This document shows, piece by piece, positions 21,309-32,836 of a stretch of 42,164 nt of DNA. The stretch comes from Nitrospinota bacterium. GTDB taxonomy: Bacteria; Nitrospinota; Nitrospinia; Nitrospinales; JACRGP01. The translations under genes and the position numbers were made by a program. The notes under the pieces were generated by a model. The model ran no database searches, had not been told where the DNA came from, and worked only from the letters and a program-made list of their open reading frames with translations. Positions within the stretch are counted from its first letter, which is position 1, and each line of letters begins with the position of its first letter. The DNA is taken from contig JACRGP010000192.1 of assembly GCA_016217765.1 (NCBI GenBank), positions 1 to 42,164 on the forward strand. The letters are read 5' to 3'.

Positions 21309-21944
21309 ATGAACAGCATACTGGGCAGGAAAATTGGAATGACGCAGATATTCTCCGAGAACGGGGACTGCGTTCCCGTGACGGTGATCGCCGTGGAGAA
21401 ATGCGTCCCCGTTCTCAACCGGAGCAAGGAGAAGAACGGGTACGAGGCGGCGCTCGTCGCCTACGGCGAGAGGAAGCGGAAACACGTCAACAAGCCCATG
21501 CAGGGTTTTTACGGCAAGCTCAAGATCGAGCCGGCCCGCCTGCTCGCCGAGTTTCGCGGCGAGACGGCGACCGAGGAGGAGCTGGGCAAACCGTTGAGCG
21601 TGGACATCTTCGCCCCCGGGGACAAGGTCGACGTGGTCGGCGTCTCCAAGGGAAGAGGGTTCGCGGGGGTCGTCAAGAGGCACGGTTTCTCCGGCGCCCC
21701 GGGGTCCCGCGGCGCCCATGAATCGTTCCGCGGCGGCGGGTCCATCGGCATGCATACCTATCCCGGCAAGGTGTTCAAGGGGAAAGGGATGCCCGGCAGG
21801 ATGGGCGGCGACAATATCCATATAAGAAACCAGAAAGTGGCGCTGGTGGACAAAGACAAAAACGTGTTGCTCCTGAGGGGAGCCGTGCCCGGCGCCAACG
21901 GCGGCATCGTGCGGATCACTAAATCGCGGAGCAAGAAAGCGTAA
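21309..21944 (+). CDS. rplC: 50S ribosomal protein L3
   Basis: [50 protein letters not shown]. Confidence 0.98.
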   Translation: MNSILGRKIGMTQIFSENGDCVPVTVIAVEKCVPVLNRSKEKNGYEAALVAYGERKRKHVNKPMQGFYGKLKIEPARLLAEFRGETATEEELGKPLSVDIFAPGDKVDVVGVSKGRGFAGVVKRHGFSGAPGSRGAHESFRGGGSIGMHTYPGKVFKGKGMPGRMGGDNIHIRNQKVALVDKDKNVLLLRGAVPGANGGIVRITKSRSKKA

Positions 21945-21947
21945 GAT

Positions 21948-22574
21948 ATGCCTGAGTTGGACGTTTTAGACAAGAGCAAGAACAAGGTCGGGACCGTGCG
22001 GATTTCTCCGGAAGTGTTCGACGTGAAATCGCGCGAGAACCTGGCGCAGAAATACGTCGTCATGCAATTGGCCGCCCGGCGGAGCGGCACGGCCAAGACC
22101 AAGAGCAGTTACGCCGAGGTCAGAGGCGGCGGCAAGAAACCGTGGAGGCAAAAAGGGACCGGCAGGGCCCGCCAGGGGACCTCGCGTTCCGCGCTCTGGC
22201 GGGGCGGCGTGACCACATTCGGCCCCGTCCCCCGGGATTACAGCGTTAAAATGCCCAAGAAGATGAGGCAACTGGCGCTCAAGTCCGTGCTCACCGAGTT
22301 GGTCCGGGAGAAAGCGTTGTCGGTCGTCGATAAACTGACCGTGGACCAGCCCAAGACCAGCGAGGCGGTAAAGCTCATAAAGAGTCTCGGGTTGCCCCAA
22401 AGCGCGTTGTTTCTCCTGGCCGAGAAAAACCCGGACCTGGAGTTGGCCGTGCGCAATATCCCCAACGTCGATGTGTTGCTGGTCGATGGGCTCAACGTGT
22501 ACGACCTGCTGAACCACCAAAGAGTCGTTTGCACCCCCGAGGCGATCAAAAAAATAGAGGAGCGGTTCAACTGA
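21948..22574 (+). CDS. rplD: 50S ribosomal protein L4
   Basis: [37 protein letters not shown]. Confidence 0.98.
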   Translation: MPELDVLDKSKNKVGTVRISPEVFDVKSRENLAQKYVVMQLAARRSGTAKTKSSYAEVRGGGKKPWRQKGTGRARQGTSRSALWRGGVTTFGPVPRDYSVKMPKKMRQLALKSVLTELVREKALSVVDKLTVDQPKTSEAVKLIKSLGLPQSALFLLAEKNPDLELAVRNIPNVDVLLVDGLNVYDLLNHQRVVCTPEAIKKIEERFN

Positions 22575-22864
22575 TGGACGCGTTGCATGCAATCATAGAA
22601 AAACCCCTGATCACCGAAAAAGGGTCCCTGTTGCTCGGAGAGACCAACCGCGTTTCTTTCCAGGTGAGGAGAGACGCCAACAAACATCAGATCAAGGAAG
22701 CGGTTGAAAAGATATTCAACGTGAAAGTCCTCCAGGTGAATACCGTGCTGGTCAAGGGCAAGTATCGGCGGTTCGGCCGGAAACTCGGCAAGACCCAGGA
22801 TTGGAAAAAAGCCGTCCTCCGCTTGCGCGAGGGCGACAAGATCGAGTTCTTCGAGGGAGCCTGA
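22574..22864 (+). CDS. rplW: 50S ribosomal protein L23
   Basis: [13 protein letters not shown]...[35 protein letters not shown]; overlaps the rplD stop (TGATG). Confidence 0.96.
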   Translation: MDALHAIIEKPLITEKGSLLLGETNRVSFQVRRDANKHQIKEAVEKIFNVKVLQVNTVLVKGKYRRFGRKLGKTQDWKKAVLRLREGDKIEFFEGA

Positions 22865-22869
22865 TAGTA

Positions 22870-23697
22870 ATGTCAATTAGAAAGTTAAATCCCCGCTCCC
22901 CCGGAGTGCGTTTTCAGACGATTTCGGGGTTCGACGAGGTAACCAAGGACAGACCGGAAAAAAGCCTGCTGGTTTACATTCCCCGCAAAGGCGGGCGCAA
23001 CAACCTCGGGCGCATGACGACCAAGCGCCGGAGCGGCGGCCATCGCAAGTTGTACCGGCGGGTCGATTTCCTGCGCGACAAGGACGGGATCGAGGCGCGC
23101 GTCGCGTGGATAGAATACGATCCCAACCGCAACGCCTACATCGCGCTGGCGATTTACAAGGATGGAGAGAAACGCTACATCCTGGCGCCCGACGGACTGA
23201 AGGACGGCGACACGGTCGTGTCCGGGCCCAGCGCGGAGATCCGGACCGGGAATTGCCTGCCCCTGTCCAGCATTCCGGACGGCACGTTCGTGCATAATAT
23301 CGAACTGCGGCCCGGCAAGGGCGGCCAGATGGCGCGTAGCGCCGGGGCCTACGCTCAGTTGATGGCGAAGGAAGGCCCGTACGCGACGCTCAAGCTGGGT
23401 TCCGGAGAAGTCCGCCTGGTCGATAAGAGATGCCGCGCCACGGTCGGCTCCGTCGGCAACGCCGAATTCGAGAATATATCCATCGGCAAGGCGGGCCGCA
23501 ACCGGTGGAAAGGGTTTCGCTCCAGGGTCCGCGCGGTGGCGATGAACCCCGTCGACCATCCCATGGGCGGCGGCGAGGGCAAGACCTCCGGCGGCCGGCA
23601 CCCCTGCGACGCTTCGGGGTTCCCGGCGAAAGGCGCCAAGACCCGGAAGCGGAAGAAGCAGTCAAGCAGGTTCATTGTCAGCCGAAGAAAAAAATAA
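22870..23697 (+). CDS. rplB: 50S ribosomal protein L2
   Basis: [49 protein letters not shown]. Confidence 0.98.
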   Translation: MSIRKLNPRSPGVRFQTISGFDEVTKDRPEKSLLVYIPRKGGRNNLGRMTTKRRSGGHRKLYRRVDFLRDKDGIEARVAWIEYDPNRNAYIALAIYKDGEKRYILAPDGLKDGDTVVSGPSAEIRTGNCLPLSSIPDGTFVHNIELRPGKGGQMARSAGAYAQLMAKEGPYATLKLGSGEVRLVDKRCRATVGSVGNAEFENISIGKAGRNRWKGFRSRVRAVAMNPVDHPMGGGEGKTSGGRHPCDASGFPAKGAKTRKRKKQSSRFIVSRRKK

Positions 23698-23724
23698 ATC
23701 GCGGAAATTGGAGATGGGTGGCGT

Positions 23725-24009
23725 ATGGCACGATCGTTAAAAAAAGGTCCTTTTGTGGATGAACCCCTCGCGAGCAAAGTCGAGGATCTGAACCGGAGGA
23801 ACGACAAAAGGATATTGAAGACCTGGTCGCGCCGGTCTACGATACTCCCGGATTTTGTGGGCCACACCTTTGCCGTTCACAATGGGAAGAAGTTTATTCC
23901 GGTGTTCGTCTCGGAAAACATGGTCGGACACAAGCTGGGGGAATTCGCGCCCACGCGGACGTTCAAGGCGCATTCCGGCAAGACCAAAAAGGCGGTTCCG
24001 CCTAAGTAA
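23725..24009 (+). CDS. rpsS: 30S ribosomal protein S19
   Basis: [19 protein letters not shown]...[30 protein letters not shown]. Confidence 0.98.
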   Translation: MARSLKKGPFVDEPLASKVEDLNRRNDKRILKTWSRRSTILPDFVGHTFAVHNGKKFIPVFVSENMVGHKLGEFAPTRTFKAHSGKTKKAVPPK

Positions 24010-24031
24010 CCTTTAAAAAAGTCATGAGACC

Positions 24032-24367
24032 ATGAGCGTAAGGGCTATCATAAGACACACTCGCACAACCCCCAGGAAGGCCAGGCTGGTGGCCGACCTG
24101 ATCCGGGGCAAGAACGTCAACGAGGCCATGAACATCCTGGCGTTTGCCAGGAAGCGGGTCGCCAGGACGTTTCAGAAGCTGTTGAAATCGGCCATCGCCA
24201 ACGCCGAGGAGAACCACAAGGTCGTGGACGTCGACGATCTGGTCGTCAAGTCCGTCCGCGTGGACAAGGGCGTCACTTGGAAGCGGTCCATGCCGAGGGC
24301 GCGGGGTATGGCGACGCCGATCCTCAAACGCACGAGCCATATCATGATCGTTTTGGACGAAAAATAA
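24032..24367 (+). CDS. rplV: 50S ribosomal protein L22
   Basis: [50 protein letters not shown]. Confidence 0.97.
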   Translation: MSVRAIIRHTRTTPRKARLVADLIRGKNVNEAMNILAFARKRVARTFQKLLKSAIANAEENHKVVDVDDLVVKSVRVDKGVTWKRSMPRARGMATPILKRTSHIMIVLDEK

Positions 24368-24381
24368 TTCGGAGGATATCT

Positions 24382-25059
24382 GTGGGTCAGAAAGTACATC
24401 CATACGGTTTTCGGTTGGGCGTCAACAAGACGTGGACGGCCAACTGGTTCAGCCGGAAAAATTACTCGGACTGTCTCATCGAGGACATACGGATCCGGAA
24501 ATACATCAATAAAATGCTGTCCCACGCCGGCATAGCGAAGATCGAGATCGAGCGTTCCGCCAGCCGCGTCCGCATCAACATCCACACCGCCCGGCCGGGG
24601 ATCATCATCGGCAAGAAGGGGTTGGAGGTCGACAAGCTGAAGGAAGAATTGCAAAAAGTCATCGGCGGGAAGCAAGTGAACCTCAATATCAAGGAAGTGC
24701 GGCGGGCGGAGCTGGACGCCGCGCTGATCGGGCAGAACGTATGCCTGCAATTGGAAAAGCGGGTCTCCTTCCGGCGGGCCATGAAGAAGGCGGTGGTCTC
24801 CGCGTTGCGGTTCGGCGCCAAGGGCGTCAAGATACGCTGTTCCGGGAGACTGGGCGGCGCCGAGATCGCCCGGAGCGAGTGGTACCGGGAAGGCCGGGTC
24901 CCGTTGCATACGTTGCGGGCGGACATCGATTACGGCACCGCCGAGGCCCTGACCACGTTCGGGATCATCGGCGTCAAAGTGTGGGTTTACAAGGGAGACA
25001 TCCTGACGGCGGCCGAACAACGGCCGCAACGCGAGTCCGCCGAATCCGCCGCCGAATGA
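24382..25059 (+). CDS. rpsC: 30S ribosomal protein S3 (GTG start)
   Basis: [55 protein letters not shown] motif. Confidence 0.98.
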   Translation: MGQKVHPYGFRLGVNKTWTANWFSRKNYSDCLIEDIRIRKYINKMLSHAGIAKIEIERSASRVRINIHTARPGIIIGKKGLEVDKLKEELQKVIGGKQVNLNIKEVRRAELDAALIGQNVCLQLEKRVSFRRAMKKAVVSALRFGAKGVKIRCSGRLGGAEIARSEWYREGRVPLHTLRADIDYGTAEALTTFGIIGVKVWVYKGDILTAAEQRPQRESAESAAE

Positions 25060-25166
25060 CCGGCCCGGCGGGAAGAAAGCGGGCGGTTTGTCTTAAACTT
25101 TGAGCCAGCGAGTTCCCCAGGGAATTCCGTATGGATTGGACTTAGCGAGTCCGGAGAAGAAACGTT

Positions 25167-25583
25167 ATGTTGCAACCCAAAAAAGTCAAATATCGAAAAC
25201 GTCAGAAAGGCCGGATGTGCGGCACCGCGTTTCGCGGCGGCGCGTTGAATTTCGGCACCTACGGTCTGCAAGCGGTGAATTGCGGCCGCATCACCGACCG
25301 GCAGATCGAGGCGGCCCGTATCGCCATGACCCGCTACGTCAAGCGCGGCGGGAAAATATGGCTGAGGATTTTTCCGGACAAGCCCGTTTCCAAAAAACCC
25401 GCCGAGACGCGGATGGGCAAAGGCAAAGGCGCTCCGGAGTTCTGGGTCGCGGTCGTAAAACCCGGCAGAGTGCTTTACGAAATGGAAGGGGTCCCGGAAA
25501 AAGTGGCGTACGAGGCCTTGCGGCTGGCTTCCCATAAACTTCCGCTGGGGACCCGGATTATCAAGAAAGACGGATTGGGTTGA
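25167..25583 (+). CDS. rplP: 50S ribosomal protein L16
   Basis: [56 protein letters not shown]. Confidence 0.98.
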   Translation: MLQPKKVKYRKRQKGRMCGTAFRGGALNFGTYGLQAVNCGRITDRQIEAARIAMTRYVKRGGKIWLRIFPDKPVSKKPAETRMGKGKGAPEFWVAVVKPGRVLYEMEGVPEKVAYEALRLASHKLPLGTRIIKKDGLG

Positions 25584-25617
25584 ACCCGGACGCGACGGGG
25601 AAACCGGAGGCGAAACG

Positions 25618-25875
25618 ATGAAGGCAGAAGAAATCAGGAACTTGTCCGAAAAGGAACGCGAGGAGAAAGCCCGCGACCTCCAGGAGGAGTTGTTCAACCT
25701 CAAGATTCAATTGGCGACCGGCAAGATAGAGAACCCTGGCCGACTGCGATACCTGCGGCGGGACATCGCCAAGATCAAGACGATTCAGAAGGAAACGGCC
25801 CGGGCCGGCAAGGCCGCCCCCGCCGGAGCACAAGCTAAAAGCCGATCGCCCGCGATCGGGAACCGGAACTTATAG
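25618..25875 (+). CDS. rpmC: 50S ribosomal protein L29
   Basis: [56 protein letters not shown]; Ala/Gly-rich C-terminal extension. Confidence 0.95.
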   Translation: MKAEEIRNLSEKEREEKARDLQEELFNLKIQLATGKIENPGRLRYLRRDIAKIKTIQKETARAGKAAPAGAQAKSRSPAIGNRNL

Positions 25876-25889
25876 CGAGAGAAGGCAAA

Positions 25890-26189
25890 TTGAAAAGCGC
25901 GACCCATAACAAGAAGACGATGACGGCCGTCGTCGTCAGCGACAAGATGGACAAGACGGTGGTGGTCAAGGTGGAGCGGAAGTTCGTCCACCCCAAATTC
26001 AAAAAGATCGTGCGCACCGCCAAGAAATACAAAGTGCACGACGAGAAGAACGAGTGCCGGGCGGGAGACGTCGTCGCGATCGTCGAGACGCGTCCGCTCA
26101 GTAAAGAGAAGCGCTGGCGGTTGCAGGAAATAATCAAGAAGTCCGAGGGCGCGGAAAAAGTCGAGGAAGAGGCGGCGAACGAGCCATGA
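25890..26189 (+). CDS. rpsQ: 30S ribosomal protein S17 (TTG start)
   Basis: [68 protein letters not shown]. Confidence 0.96.
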   Translation: MKSATHNKKTMTAVVVSDKMDKTVVVKVERKFVHPKFKKIVRTAKKYKVHDEKNECRAGDVVAIVETRPLSKEKRWRLQEIIKKSEGAEKVEEEAANEP

Positions 26190-26554
26190 TCCAGTTGCGA
26201 ACGGTTTTGGATGTTGCGGATAATTCAGGGGCCCGGCAGGTCGAGTGCATCAAGGTGCTCGGCGGGTCCACCCGGCGTTATGCCTCGGTCGGCGATATCA
26301 TCGTGGTTTCCGTGAGGGAAGTCGACCCGAACACCCCCGTCAAGAAAGGGGACGTCAAGAAGGCGGTGGTCGTGCGCACCGTGAAGGAGATCCGGCGCGC
26401 GAACGGCACCTATATCAAGTTCGACAATAACGCCGCGGTATTGATCAACGAGGCCAAGGAGCCGGTCGGGACCCGTATCTTCGGGCCGGTGGCCAGGGAA
26501 TTGCGCGCGAAGAAATTCATGAAGATTCTGTCGCTCGCTCCGGAGGTGTTGTGA
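26186..26554 (+). CDS. rplN: 50S ribosomal protein L14
   Basis: [43 protein letters not shown]. Confidence 0.98.
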   Translation: MIQLRTVLDVADNSGARQVECIKVLGGSTRRYASVGDIIVVSVREVDPNTPVKKGDVKKAVVVRTVKEIRRANGTYIKFDNNAAVLINEAKEPVGTRIFGPVARELRAKKFMKILSLAPEVL

Positions 26555-26892
26555 TGGAAGCCAGGACGGCCAAGTGGCGCATAAAGAAGGACGATATCGT
26601 CCAGGTGATCTCCGGCAAGGAGAGGGGGAAGAAGGGCAAGGTGTTGCTGGTCCTGCAGGACGAGGGGCGCTTGAAAGTCGAGAAGCTGAACATGCTCAAG
26701 CGGCACACGAGGGCCGGCAGAAAGGTCCAGCAGGGCGGCATCATCGAGCAGGAGGGGACCCTCCACATCTCCAACGTGATGTTGCTTTGCGACAAATGCG
26801 GCAAGGGCGTCCGCACCAAGCTCAAGAAGCTGGAGAACGCCAAGCGGGTCAGGGTGTGCCTGAAATGCGGCGAGGTTCTGGACAAGGCCTGA
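26554..26892 (+). CDS. rplX: 50S ribosomal protein L24 (zinc CxxC/CxxC type)
   Basis: WRIKKDDIVQVISGKERGKKGKV; LLCDKCGKGVRTK...RVCLKCGEVLD. Confidence 0.97.
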   Translation: MEARTAKWRIKKDDIVQVISGKERGKKGKVLLVLQDEGRLKVEKLNMLKRHTRAGRKVQQGGIIEQEGTLHISNVMLLCDKCGKGVRTKLKKLENAKRVRVCLKCGEVLDKA

Positions 26893-26925
26893 TCTTAGAG
26901 AAAAATTCAATCCATCAAGAGACAA

Positions 26926-27468
26926 ATGATTCCAAATCTACTGAAAGCCTATAAAGAAAAGCTTCGGGGGCAGGTCCTGAAAGAACTGGGCATGAAGAAC
27001 GTCATGCAGGCCCCCCGGCTGGAAAAGATCGTCATCAACGTGGGGTTGGGCGAGGCGATGCAGAACGCCAAGCTCCTCGATTCCGCGGTGGAACAACTGA
27101 AGGCGATCGCCGGCCAGGCGCCGGTCTTGACCCGGGCCAAAAAGGCGATATCCAACTTCAAGCTTCGCGAGGGCGTCCCCATCGGGGCGATGGTCACCCT
27201 GCGCGGCGCGCGGATGTACGAGTTCTTCGAGCGGTTCGTGTCGTTCGCCCTGCCCCGCGTCCGCGATTTCAAGGGGCTTTCCCCGCGCTCCTTTGACGGA
27301 AGGGGGAATTACACCATCGGCCTGCGGGAGCAGTTGATTTTTCCCGAGATCGAATTCGATAAAATCGAGAAGATCAAGGGGATGAACATCACCATTTGCA
27401 CCACCGCGCGGTCCGATGAGGAGGGGAGATGCCTTCTCCAACATTTGGGATTGCCCTTGAGGAAATGA
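26926..27468 (+). CDS. rplE: 50S ribosomal protein L5
   Basis: [59 protein letters not shown]. Confidence 0.98.
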   Translation: MIPNLLKAYKEKLRGQVLKELGMKNVMQAPRLEKIVINVGLGEAMQNAKLLDSAVEQLKAIAGQAPVLTRAKKAISNFKLREGVPIGAMVTLRGARMYEFFERFVSFALPRVRDFKGLSPRSFDGRGNYTIGLREQLIFPEIEFDKIEKIKGMNITICTTARSDEEGRCLLQHLGLPLRK

Positions 27469-27508
27469 CGCCGGCCCATCGGCCGCCCGAGATCGAAAAG
27501 GAAAGTTC

Positions 27509-27694
27509 ATGGCAAAAAAATCGTTGATAGCTAAGGCCCAGAGGAAACAGAAGTTTGCCGTAAGGCAATACAACCGCTGTCGGGTTTGCGGACGGCCGCG
27601 GGCTTTTCTGCGGAAGTTTGGCATGTGCAGGATTTGTTTTAGAGCGAGAGCCTTGCGGGGAGAAGTCCCAGGCGTAATCAAGGCGAGCTGGTAA
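27509..27694 (+). CDS. rpsZ: 30S ribosomal protein S14, zinc-binding short type
   Basis: 61 aa; [41 protein letters not shown]. Confidence 0.97.
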   Translation: MAKKSLIAKAQRKQKFAVRQYNRCRVCGRPRAFLRKFGMCRICFRARALRGEVPGVIKASW

Positions 27695-27724
27695 GCGCGC
27701 CCAGTTTAGGAGTTTTGACGGAAC

Positions 27725-28117
27725 ATGATGACCGACCCGATTGCCGATTTATTCACCCGGATCCGAAACTCGGTCCAGGTGAAGCAGGATAAAATTGAGT
27801 TGCCCAACTCCAAGATAAAGACCCGGATCGCCGAGATTCTCAAGGAGGAAGGTTTTATAAGGAATTTCCGGGTGTTTAAGGACGAAAAGCAGGGAACGCT
27901 GAGAGTGTATTTCAAATACCTGAACGAGGAGCCGGCCATCCGCGGGATCCGGCGGGTCAGCAAGCCCGGCAGAAGAATTTACGTGAAGCAGGACAAGCTT
28001 CCCAAAGTATTGAACGGCTTGGGCATCGCCATCATCTCCACCTCCCAGGGCGTCTGGACCGACCAGGCGTGCAGGGAAAAGGGCGTTGGCGGCGAAGTGC
28101 TGGGCTACATCTGGTGA
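27725..28117 (+). CDS. rpsH: 30S ribosomal protein S8
   Basis: [45 protein letters not shown]. Confidence 0.98.
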   Translation: MMTDPIADLFTRIRNSVQVKQDKIELPNSKIKTRIAEILKEEGFIRNFRVFKDEKQGTLRVYFKYLNEEPAIRGIRRVSKPGRRIYVKQDKLPKVLNGLGIAIISTSQGVWTDQACREKGVGGEVLGYIW

Positions 28118-28129
28118 CGAAGGGTCTCT

Positions 28130-28681
28130 ATGTCTAGAATCGGAAAACTACCTGTTAAAGTCCCCGCCGGCGTGGATTGCAAGCTGGAGGGAAGCCAACT
28201 CAAGGTCAAAGGCCCGAAGGGAGAATTGATCAGGCATTTGCCCGCCGGCGTAAAAGTCGAGATCAAGCCCGGGGCCGTGAATGTCAACCGCCTGTCGGAC
28301 CAAAGAAGCCACCGCGCCCTGCATGGTCTGATCCGGACGCTGATCAACAACATGGTGGTCGGCGTAACCGAGGGCTATGCCAAGAAGTTGAGCATCGTCG
28401 GCGTGGGTTTCAAGGTGGAGCCGAAAGGCAAGGACCTGGCCATGCAACTGGGATTTTCGCATCCCGTTTTTTTCAAGGCCCCCGACGGGATCCAGTTTGA
28501 AGTGGATTCCAAGAACAATTTTGTGACGGTAAAAGGGATCGACAAGGAGAAAGTCGGCCAGACCACGGCGAATATCCGGAAGATCAAACCCCCCGAGCCA
28601 TACAAGGGCAAGGGGATCATGTACGTCGGCGAGAAGATCGTCAGAAAAGCCGGCAAAGCCGCCGCTACTTCCAAGAGTTAA
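28130..28681 (+). CDS. rplF: 50S ribosomal protein L6
   Basis: MSRIGKLPVKVPAGV...HGLIRTLINNMVVGVTEGYAKKLSIVGVGFKVE...KPPEPYKGKGIMYVGE. Confidence 0.98.
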   Translation: MSRIGKLPVKVPAGVDCKLEGSQLKVKGPKGELIRHLPAGVKVEIKPGAVNVNRLSDQRSHRALHGLIRTLINNMVVGVTEGYAKKLSIVGVGFKVEPKGKDLAMQLGFSHPVFFKAPDGIQFEVDSKNNFVTVKGIDKEKVGQTTANIRKIKPPEPYKGKGIMYVGEKIVRKAGKAAATSKS

Positions 28682-28684
28682 ACC

Positions 28685-29050
28685 ATGTCCTTATTATTGA
28701 GAACTCGTTTGCGACTCGCCCGGAAACTGAGGGTGAAGAGTCACGTTCAGAAAAAGCAGGCAAAACCCCGGCTGTCGATATTCAGGTCGGGAAATCATAT
28801 TTACGCCCAGATCATCGACGACAGGAATCGCCGGACGCTGGTCGCGGAATCGACGGTTTCGCCCGCCTTCAAGGAGTCCGGGAAGAGCGGCGGGAACGTG
28901 GCCGCGGCGGCCTGGGTAGGTTCCGCGCTGGCGGAAAAAGCGTTGCGGAACGGGATCCAGGAGGTTTATTGCGACCGCAACGGATTCCGCTACACCGGCA
29001 GGATCAAGGCCCTGGCCGACTCCGCAAGGGCGAAAGGGTTGAAGTTCTAA
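28685..29050 (+). CDS. rplR: 50S ribosomal protein L18
   Basis: KPRLSIFRSGNHIYAQIIDDRNRRTLVAEST...FDRNGFRYTGRIKALADSARAKGL-type C-terminus. Confidence 0.97.
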   Translation: MSLLLRTRLRLARKLRVKSHVQKKQAKPRLSIFRSGNHIYAQIIDDRNRRTLVAESTVSPAFKESGKSGGNVAAAAWVGSALAEKALRNGIQEVYCDRNGFRYTGRIKALADSARAKGLKF

Positions 29051-29124
29051 GAGATTTAACGCCGGTTTGATCCCGCGTCGAGGCGTCTGGCGTCCGGGAC
29101 GAGACGGAATTTTGGAGGTGTTCA

Positions 29125-29631
29125 TTGCAAGAATCTGCCGATAGAAAAGACGAATGGGTCGATAAGGTTGTCAGCATACGGCGCGTGGCCAAGGTGGTGA
29201 AAGGCGGCCGGCGGTTCAGTTTCAGCGCGCTGGTGGTGGTCGGCAACCGCGAAGGACAGGTGGGATGGGGTCTGGGCAAGGCCAACGAAGTGCCCGAGGC
29301 CATTCGCAAGGGAGTGGAAAAGGCGAAGAAGAACCGCATCGCCGTGGCCTTGAACGGCTCGACCATTCCCCATGACGTGGTGGGCCGTTTTGGCGCCGGA
29401 CGGGTTTTGATGAAGCCCGCCTCGCGCGGCACCGGGCTGATCGCCGGCGGCGCGATCCGCGCCGTGCTGGAAGCGGCCGGCGTGAAGGACATCCTGACCA
29501 AGTGCCTGCGGTCCAACAACCCGCATAACGCCGTGAAGGCGACCATGGACGGCTTGGAATCCCTGCGCGACGCCAAACAGATCGCCGAATTGCGCGGCAA
29601 AACCGTATCTATAATGGAATCCGGGAAATAA
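29125..29631 (+). CDS. rpsE: 30S ribosomal protein S5 (TTG start)
   Basis: [56 protein letters not shown] upstream. Confidence 0.98.
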   Translation: MQESADRKDEWVDKVVSIRRVAKVVKGGRRFSFSALVVVGNREGQVGWGLGKANEVPEAIRKGVEKAKKNRIAVALNGSTIPHDVVGRFGAGRVLMKPASRGTGLIAGGAIRAVLEAAGVKDILTKCLRSNNPHNAVKATMDGLESLRDAKQIAELRGKTVSIMESGK

Positions 29632-29634
29632 GCC

Positions 29635-30075
29635 ATGATCAAACTTTCTAATTTAAAAGCGGCCCCCGGAACGCGGAAGAACCGGAAGCGCGTGGGACGC
29701 GGCATCGGGTCCGGAAGCGGGAAAACCAGCGGCCGGGGGCAGAAGGGCCAGGGCGCCCGCTCCGGCGCAATGCCCCACCCTTGGTTCGAGGGCGGACAGA
29801 TGCCGTTGCAGAGGCGACTGCCCAAGAGAGGGTTCACCAATATTTTCAAGAAAAGCTTCGATGTCGTTAACCTTTCCGCGCTGGCCGAACATGCCGGGGA
29901 CCAGCCCATCACTCCGGAGGTAATGAAGGAGCGGGGATGGATCAAAAAGACCGGCGCCGTGAAAGTCCTGGGCGACGGAGAATTGTCCCGGCCCGTGACC
30001 GTTCACGCTCAAAAATTCAGCGAATCCGCGGTCGCCAAGATTGAGAAAGCGGGCGGAAAGGCCATAGTCATTTAA
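29635..30075 (+). CDS. rplO: 50S ribosomal protein L15
   Basis: [44 protein letters not shown]. Confidence 0.98.
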   Translation: MIKLSNLKAAPGTRKNRKRVGRGIGSGSGKTSGRGQKGQGARSGAMPHPWFEGGQMPLQRRLPKRGFTNIFKKSFDVVNLSALAEHAGDQPITPEVMKERGWIKKTGAVKVLGDGELSRPVTVHAQKFSESAVAKIEKAGGKAIVI

Positions 30076-31392
30076 ATGAGCGGCGCTGACAGCTTCGGCA
30101 ATATATTTAAAATCCCCGAACTCAAACGAAGGGTATTATTCACTCTGGGATTGCTGGCCGTTTACCGGATTGGCGCGCACATCCCGACTCCCGGCATCGA
30201 CAGCAAGGCGTTGGCGGAGATCTTCGCGCGCGCGCAAGGCTCCATCCTCGGCTTCTTCGACATGTTTTCGGGCGGGGCGCTGAGCCGGTTGACCATTTTC
30301 GCCTTGGGCATCATGCCCTACATCAGCGCGTCCATCATCCTCCAGCTGATGACGATGGTCTCCCCCTACCTGGCCCGGCTCAAGAAGGAAGGGGAGCAGG
30401 GGCAGAAGAAAATCACCCAGTACACGCGGTACGGGACGGTGCTGTTGAGCATGATCCAGAGCTCCGGCATCAGCGTGGGGTTGGAGGCGATGAAGGCCCC
30501 GAGCGGCGCGCTGATCGTGCCGCACCCGGGCTGGTCGTTCCGGTTGCTGACCATACTCACCCTGACGGCGGGCACCGCCTTCATCATGTGGCTGGGCGAG
30601 CAGATCACCGAGCGCGGGATCGGCAACGGCATATCCCTGATCATCTTCGCCGGTATCGTGGCCGGCACCCCGACCGCGATCTTCCGGTCGCTGGACCTGA
30701 TGGGGACGGGCGAGTTGCAACCCCTGGTCGCGCTCTTCCTTCTGGCCCTGATGTTCGTGGTCGTCGGCGTCATCGTTTTTACGGAGGGCGGCCAGCGGCG
30801 CATCCCCATTCAGTACGCCAAGCGAGTGGTGGGACGGAAAATGTACGGCGGGCAGAGCACGCATCTGCCGTTGAAGGTGAACACGTCGGGCGTCATCCCG
30901 CCGATCTTCGCCTCCTCCATCATCATGTTCCCGGCGACCATCGCGCGGTTCATAAACCATCCATGGATGCAGACGGTCTCCGGATGGCTGACGCCGGGGA
31001 CGGTGATTTACAGTTTGATCTTTATCGGAGCCATATTTTTCTTTTGTTATTTCTATACCGCCGTCATCTTCAATCCCGTCGACGTCGCCGATAACATGAA
31101 GAAATACGGAGGGTACGTGCCCGGCATCCGGCCGGGGACGAAGACCTCCGAATACATAGACCAGGTCCTTTCGCGAGTCACTTTTTACGGAGCGTTGTAT
31201 CTTTCTTTCATCTGCATTCTGCCCGATTATCTGATAAAATATTTTAACATTCCCTTTTATTTCGGCGGGACCAGCCTTCTCATCGTGGTGGGGGTTTCCC
31301 TGGATACGATGCAACAGATCGAATCCCATCTGGTCATGAGAAACTACGACGGTTTTATCAAAAAAGGGAGGCTGAAAGGAAGAAGGGGCTGA
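30076..31392 (+). CDS. secY: Preprotein translocase subunit SecY
   Basis: 438 aa multi-spanning; LSRLTIFALGIMPYISASIILQLM; GIRPGTKTSEYIDQVLSRVTFYGALYL. Confidence 0.98.
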   Translation: MSGADSFGNIFKIPELKRRVLFTLGLLAVYRIGAHIPTPGIDSKALAEIFARAQGSILGFFDMFSGGALSRLTIFALGIMPYISASIILQLMTMVSPYLARLKKEGEQGQKKITQYTRYGTVLLSMIQSSGISVGLEAMKAPSGALIVPHPGWSFRLLTILTLTAGTAFIMWLGEQITERGIGNGISLIIFAGIVAGTPTAIFRSLDLMGTGELQPLVALFLLALMFVVVGVIVFTEGGQRRIPIQYAKRVVGRKMYGGQSTHLPLKVNTSGVIPPIFASSIIMFPATIARFINHPWMQTVSGWLTPGTVIYSLIFIGAIFFFCYFYTAVIFNPVDVADNMKKYGGYVPGIRPGTKTSEYIDQVLSRVTFYGALYLSFICILPDYLIKYFNIPFYFGGTSLLIVVGVSLDTMQQIESHLVMRNYDGFIKKGRLKGRRG

Positions 31393-31395
31393 TAC

Positions 31396-32037
31396 ATGAG
31401 GGTGATCCTTTTAGGACCGCCTGGCGCCGGCAAGGGGACCCAGGCCAAGATGTTGATGGAAAAATTCAAGATTCCCCAAGTCTCCACCGGCGATATCTTG
31501 AGAAAAGCCGTCAAGGACGATTCGGAGTTGGGCCGCAAGGCCAAGGCATTCATGGAAGCCGGGCAACTGGTTTCCGACGATATCGTGATCGGCCTGATCA
31601 AGGAACGGATTAAAAAAAGAGATTGCGAAAACGGGTTCATCCTGGACGGGTTTCCGCGGACCAACGTCCAGGCCGAGAAACTTACGGAAACCCTGAAGGA
31701 CATGGGCCAGACCATGGACGCGGTGATCGACCTCGTGGTCGATCCCGGCGAACTGGTGGCGCGATTGACGGGACGGCGCACCTGCGAGGAATGCGGTTGC
31801 ATGTTCCACCAAACCTCGCGGCCCCCGAAACTGCCGGGCGTTTGCGACTACTGCGGGGGCAAGCTGTACCAGCGCCCCGACGACAACGAGGAGACCATCT
31901 TGAAACGCCTGGCCATTTACGAAAGGGAAACCGCGCCCCTGCGCGAGTTTTACGGGAGACAGGGACGATTGAAAACCATGCCGGGATTGGGTTCGGTGGA
32001 CGAGATATTTTCGCGCGTTTGCGAACTGGTGTCTTGA
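31396..32037 (+). CDS. adk: Adenylate kinase with zinc-type (4-Cys) LID
   Basis: [42 protein letters not shown]...[23 protein letters not shown]. Confidence 0.98.
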   Translation: MRVILLGPPGAGKGTQAKMLMEKFKIPQVSTGDILRKAVKDDSELGRKAKAFMEAGQLVSDDIVIGLIKERIKKRDCENGFILDGFPRTNVQAEKLTETLKDMGQTMDAVIDLVVDPGELVARLTGRRTCEECGCMFHQTSRPPKLPGVCDYCGGKLYQRPDDNEETILKRLAIYERETAPLREFYGRQGRLKTMPGLGSVDEIFSRVCELVS

Positions 32038-32255
32038 TGTCAAAGGAAGAGTCGATAGAGGTCGAGGGCACGGTCATGGAGCCTCTGCCCAACGCCATGT
32101 TCCGGGTCGAGTTGGAGAACGGGCACAAGATCCTCGCCCATATTTCCGGAAAAATGCGGATGCATTTCATCCGCATCCTGCCGGGGGACAAGGTCAAGGT
32201 CCAGTTATCTCCTTACGATTTGACCCGCGGGCGCATCACCTATCGATATAAATAG
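32037..32255 (+). CDS. infA: Translation initiation factor IF-1
   Basis: 72 aa [72 protein letters not shown]; overlaps the adk stop (TGATG). Confidence 0.98.
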   Translation: MSKEESIEVEGTVMEPLPNAMFRVELENGHKILAHISGKMRMHFIRILPGDKVKVQLSPYDLTRGRITYRYK

Positions 32256-32268
32256 AACGGGAGAAATC

Positions 32269-32382
32269 ATGAAAGTCAGGTCGTCGGTAAAACCAATTTG
32301 CAACAAGTGTAAAGTCATCCGCCGGAGCGGGGTGGTGCGGGTCATTTGCGCGAACCCCAAACACAAGCAGAGGCAGGGTTGA
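32269..32382 (+). CDS. rpmJ: 50S ribosomal protein L36 (zinc type)
   Basis: 37 aa [37 protein letters not shown]; below ORF-track cutoff. Confidence 0.97.
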   Translation: MKVRSSVKPICNKCKVIRRSGVVRVICANPKHKQRQG

Positions 32383-32444
32383 TCCGGCGGCGGGCGGGGC
32401 GGGGTCCTCGGGACCAGGCGGCCTATTTCTAAAAGGAGAAGCGT

Positions 32445-32807
32445 GTGGCAAGAATTGCGGGCATAGACATTCCAAGCGATAAGAGAGCGGTCATCGCGCT
32501 CACCTATATTTACGGCATCGGCAAATCCGCGGCGGGAAAGATCCTGAAGGCGGCGGAAGTTTCCGAAAACGTCCGCGTCAAGGACCTTTCCGAGGGCGAG
32601 GTCACCCGTATCCGTTCCATCATCGAAAAGGAATACGAGGTGGAGGGCGATTTGCGGCGTAGCGTCAACATGAACATCAAACGGCTGATGGACATCGGCA
32701 GTTACCGCGGCCTGCGTCACCGCAAGGGCTTGCCCGTGCGGGGCCAGAGGACGCACACCAACGCCAGGACCCGGAAGGGACCCAGGAAGACCGTGGGTTC
32801 GAAATAA
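32445..32807 (+). CDS. rpsM: 30S ribosomal protein S13 (GTG start)
   Basis: [62 protein letters not shown]. Confidence 0.98.
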   Translation: MARIAGIDIPSDKRAVIALTYIYGIGKSAAGKILKAAEVSENVRVKDLSEGEVTRIRSIIEKEYEVEGDLRRSVNMNIKRLMDIGSYRGLRHRKGLPVRGQRTHTNARTRKGPRKTVGSK

Positions 32808-32836
32808 CAAAAAAAACTCCCTAGAGACCTCATACG

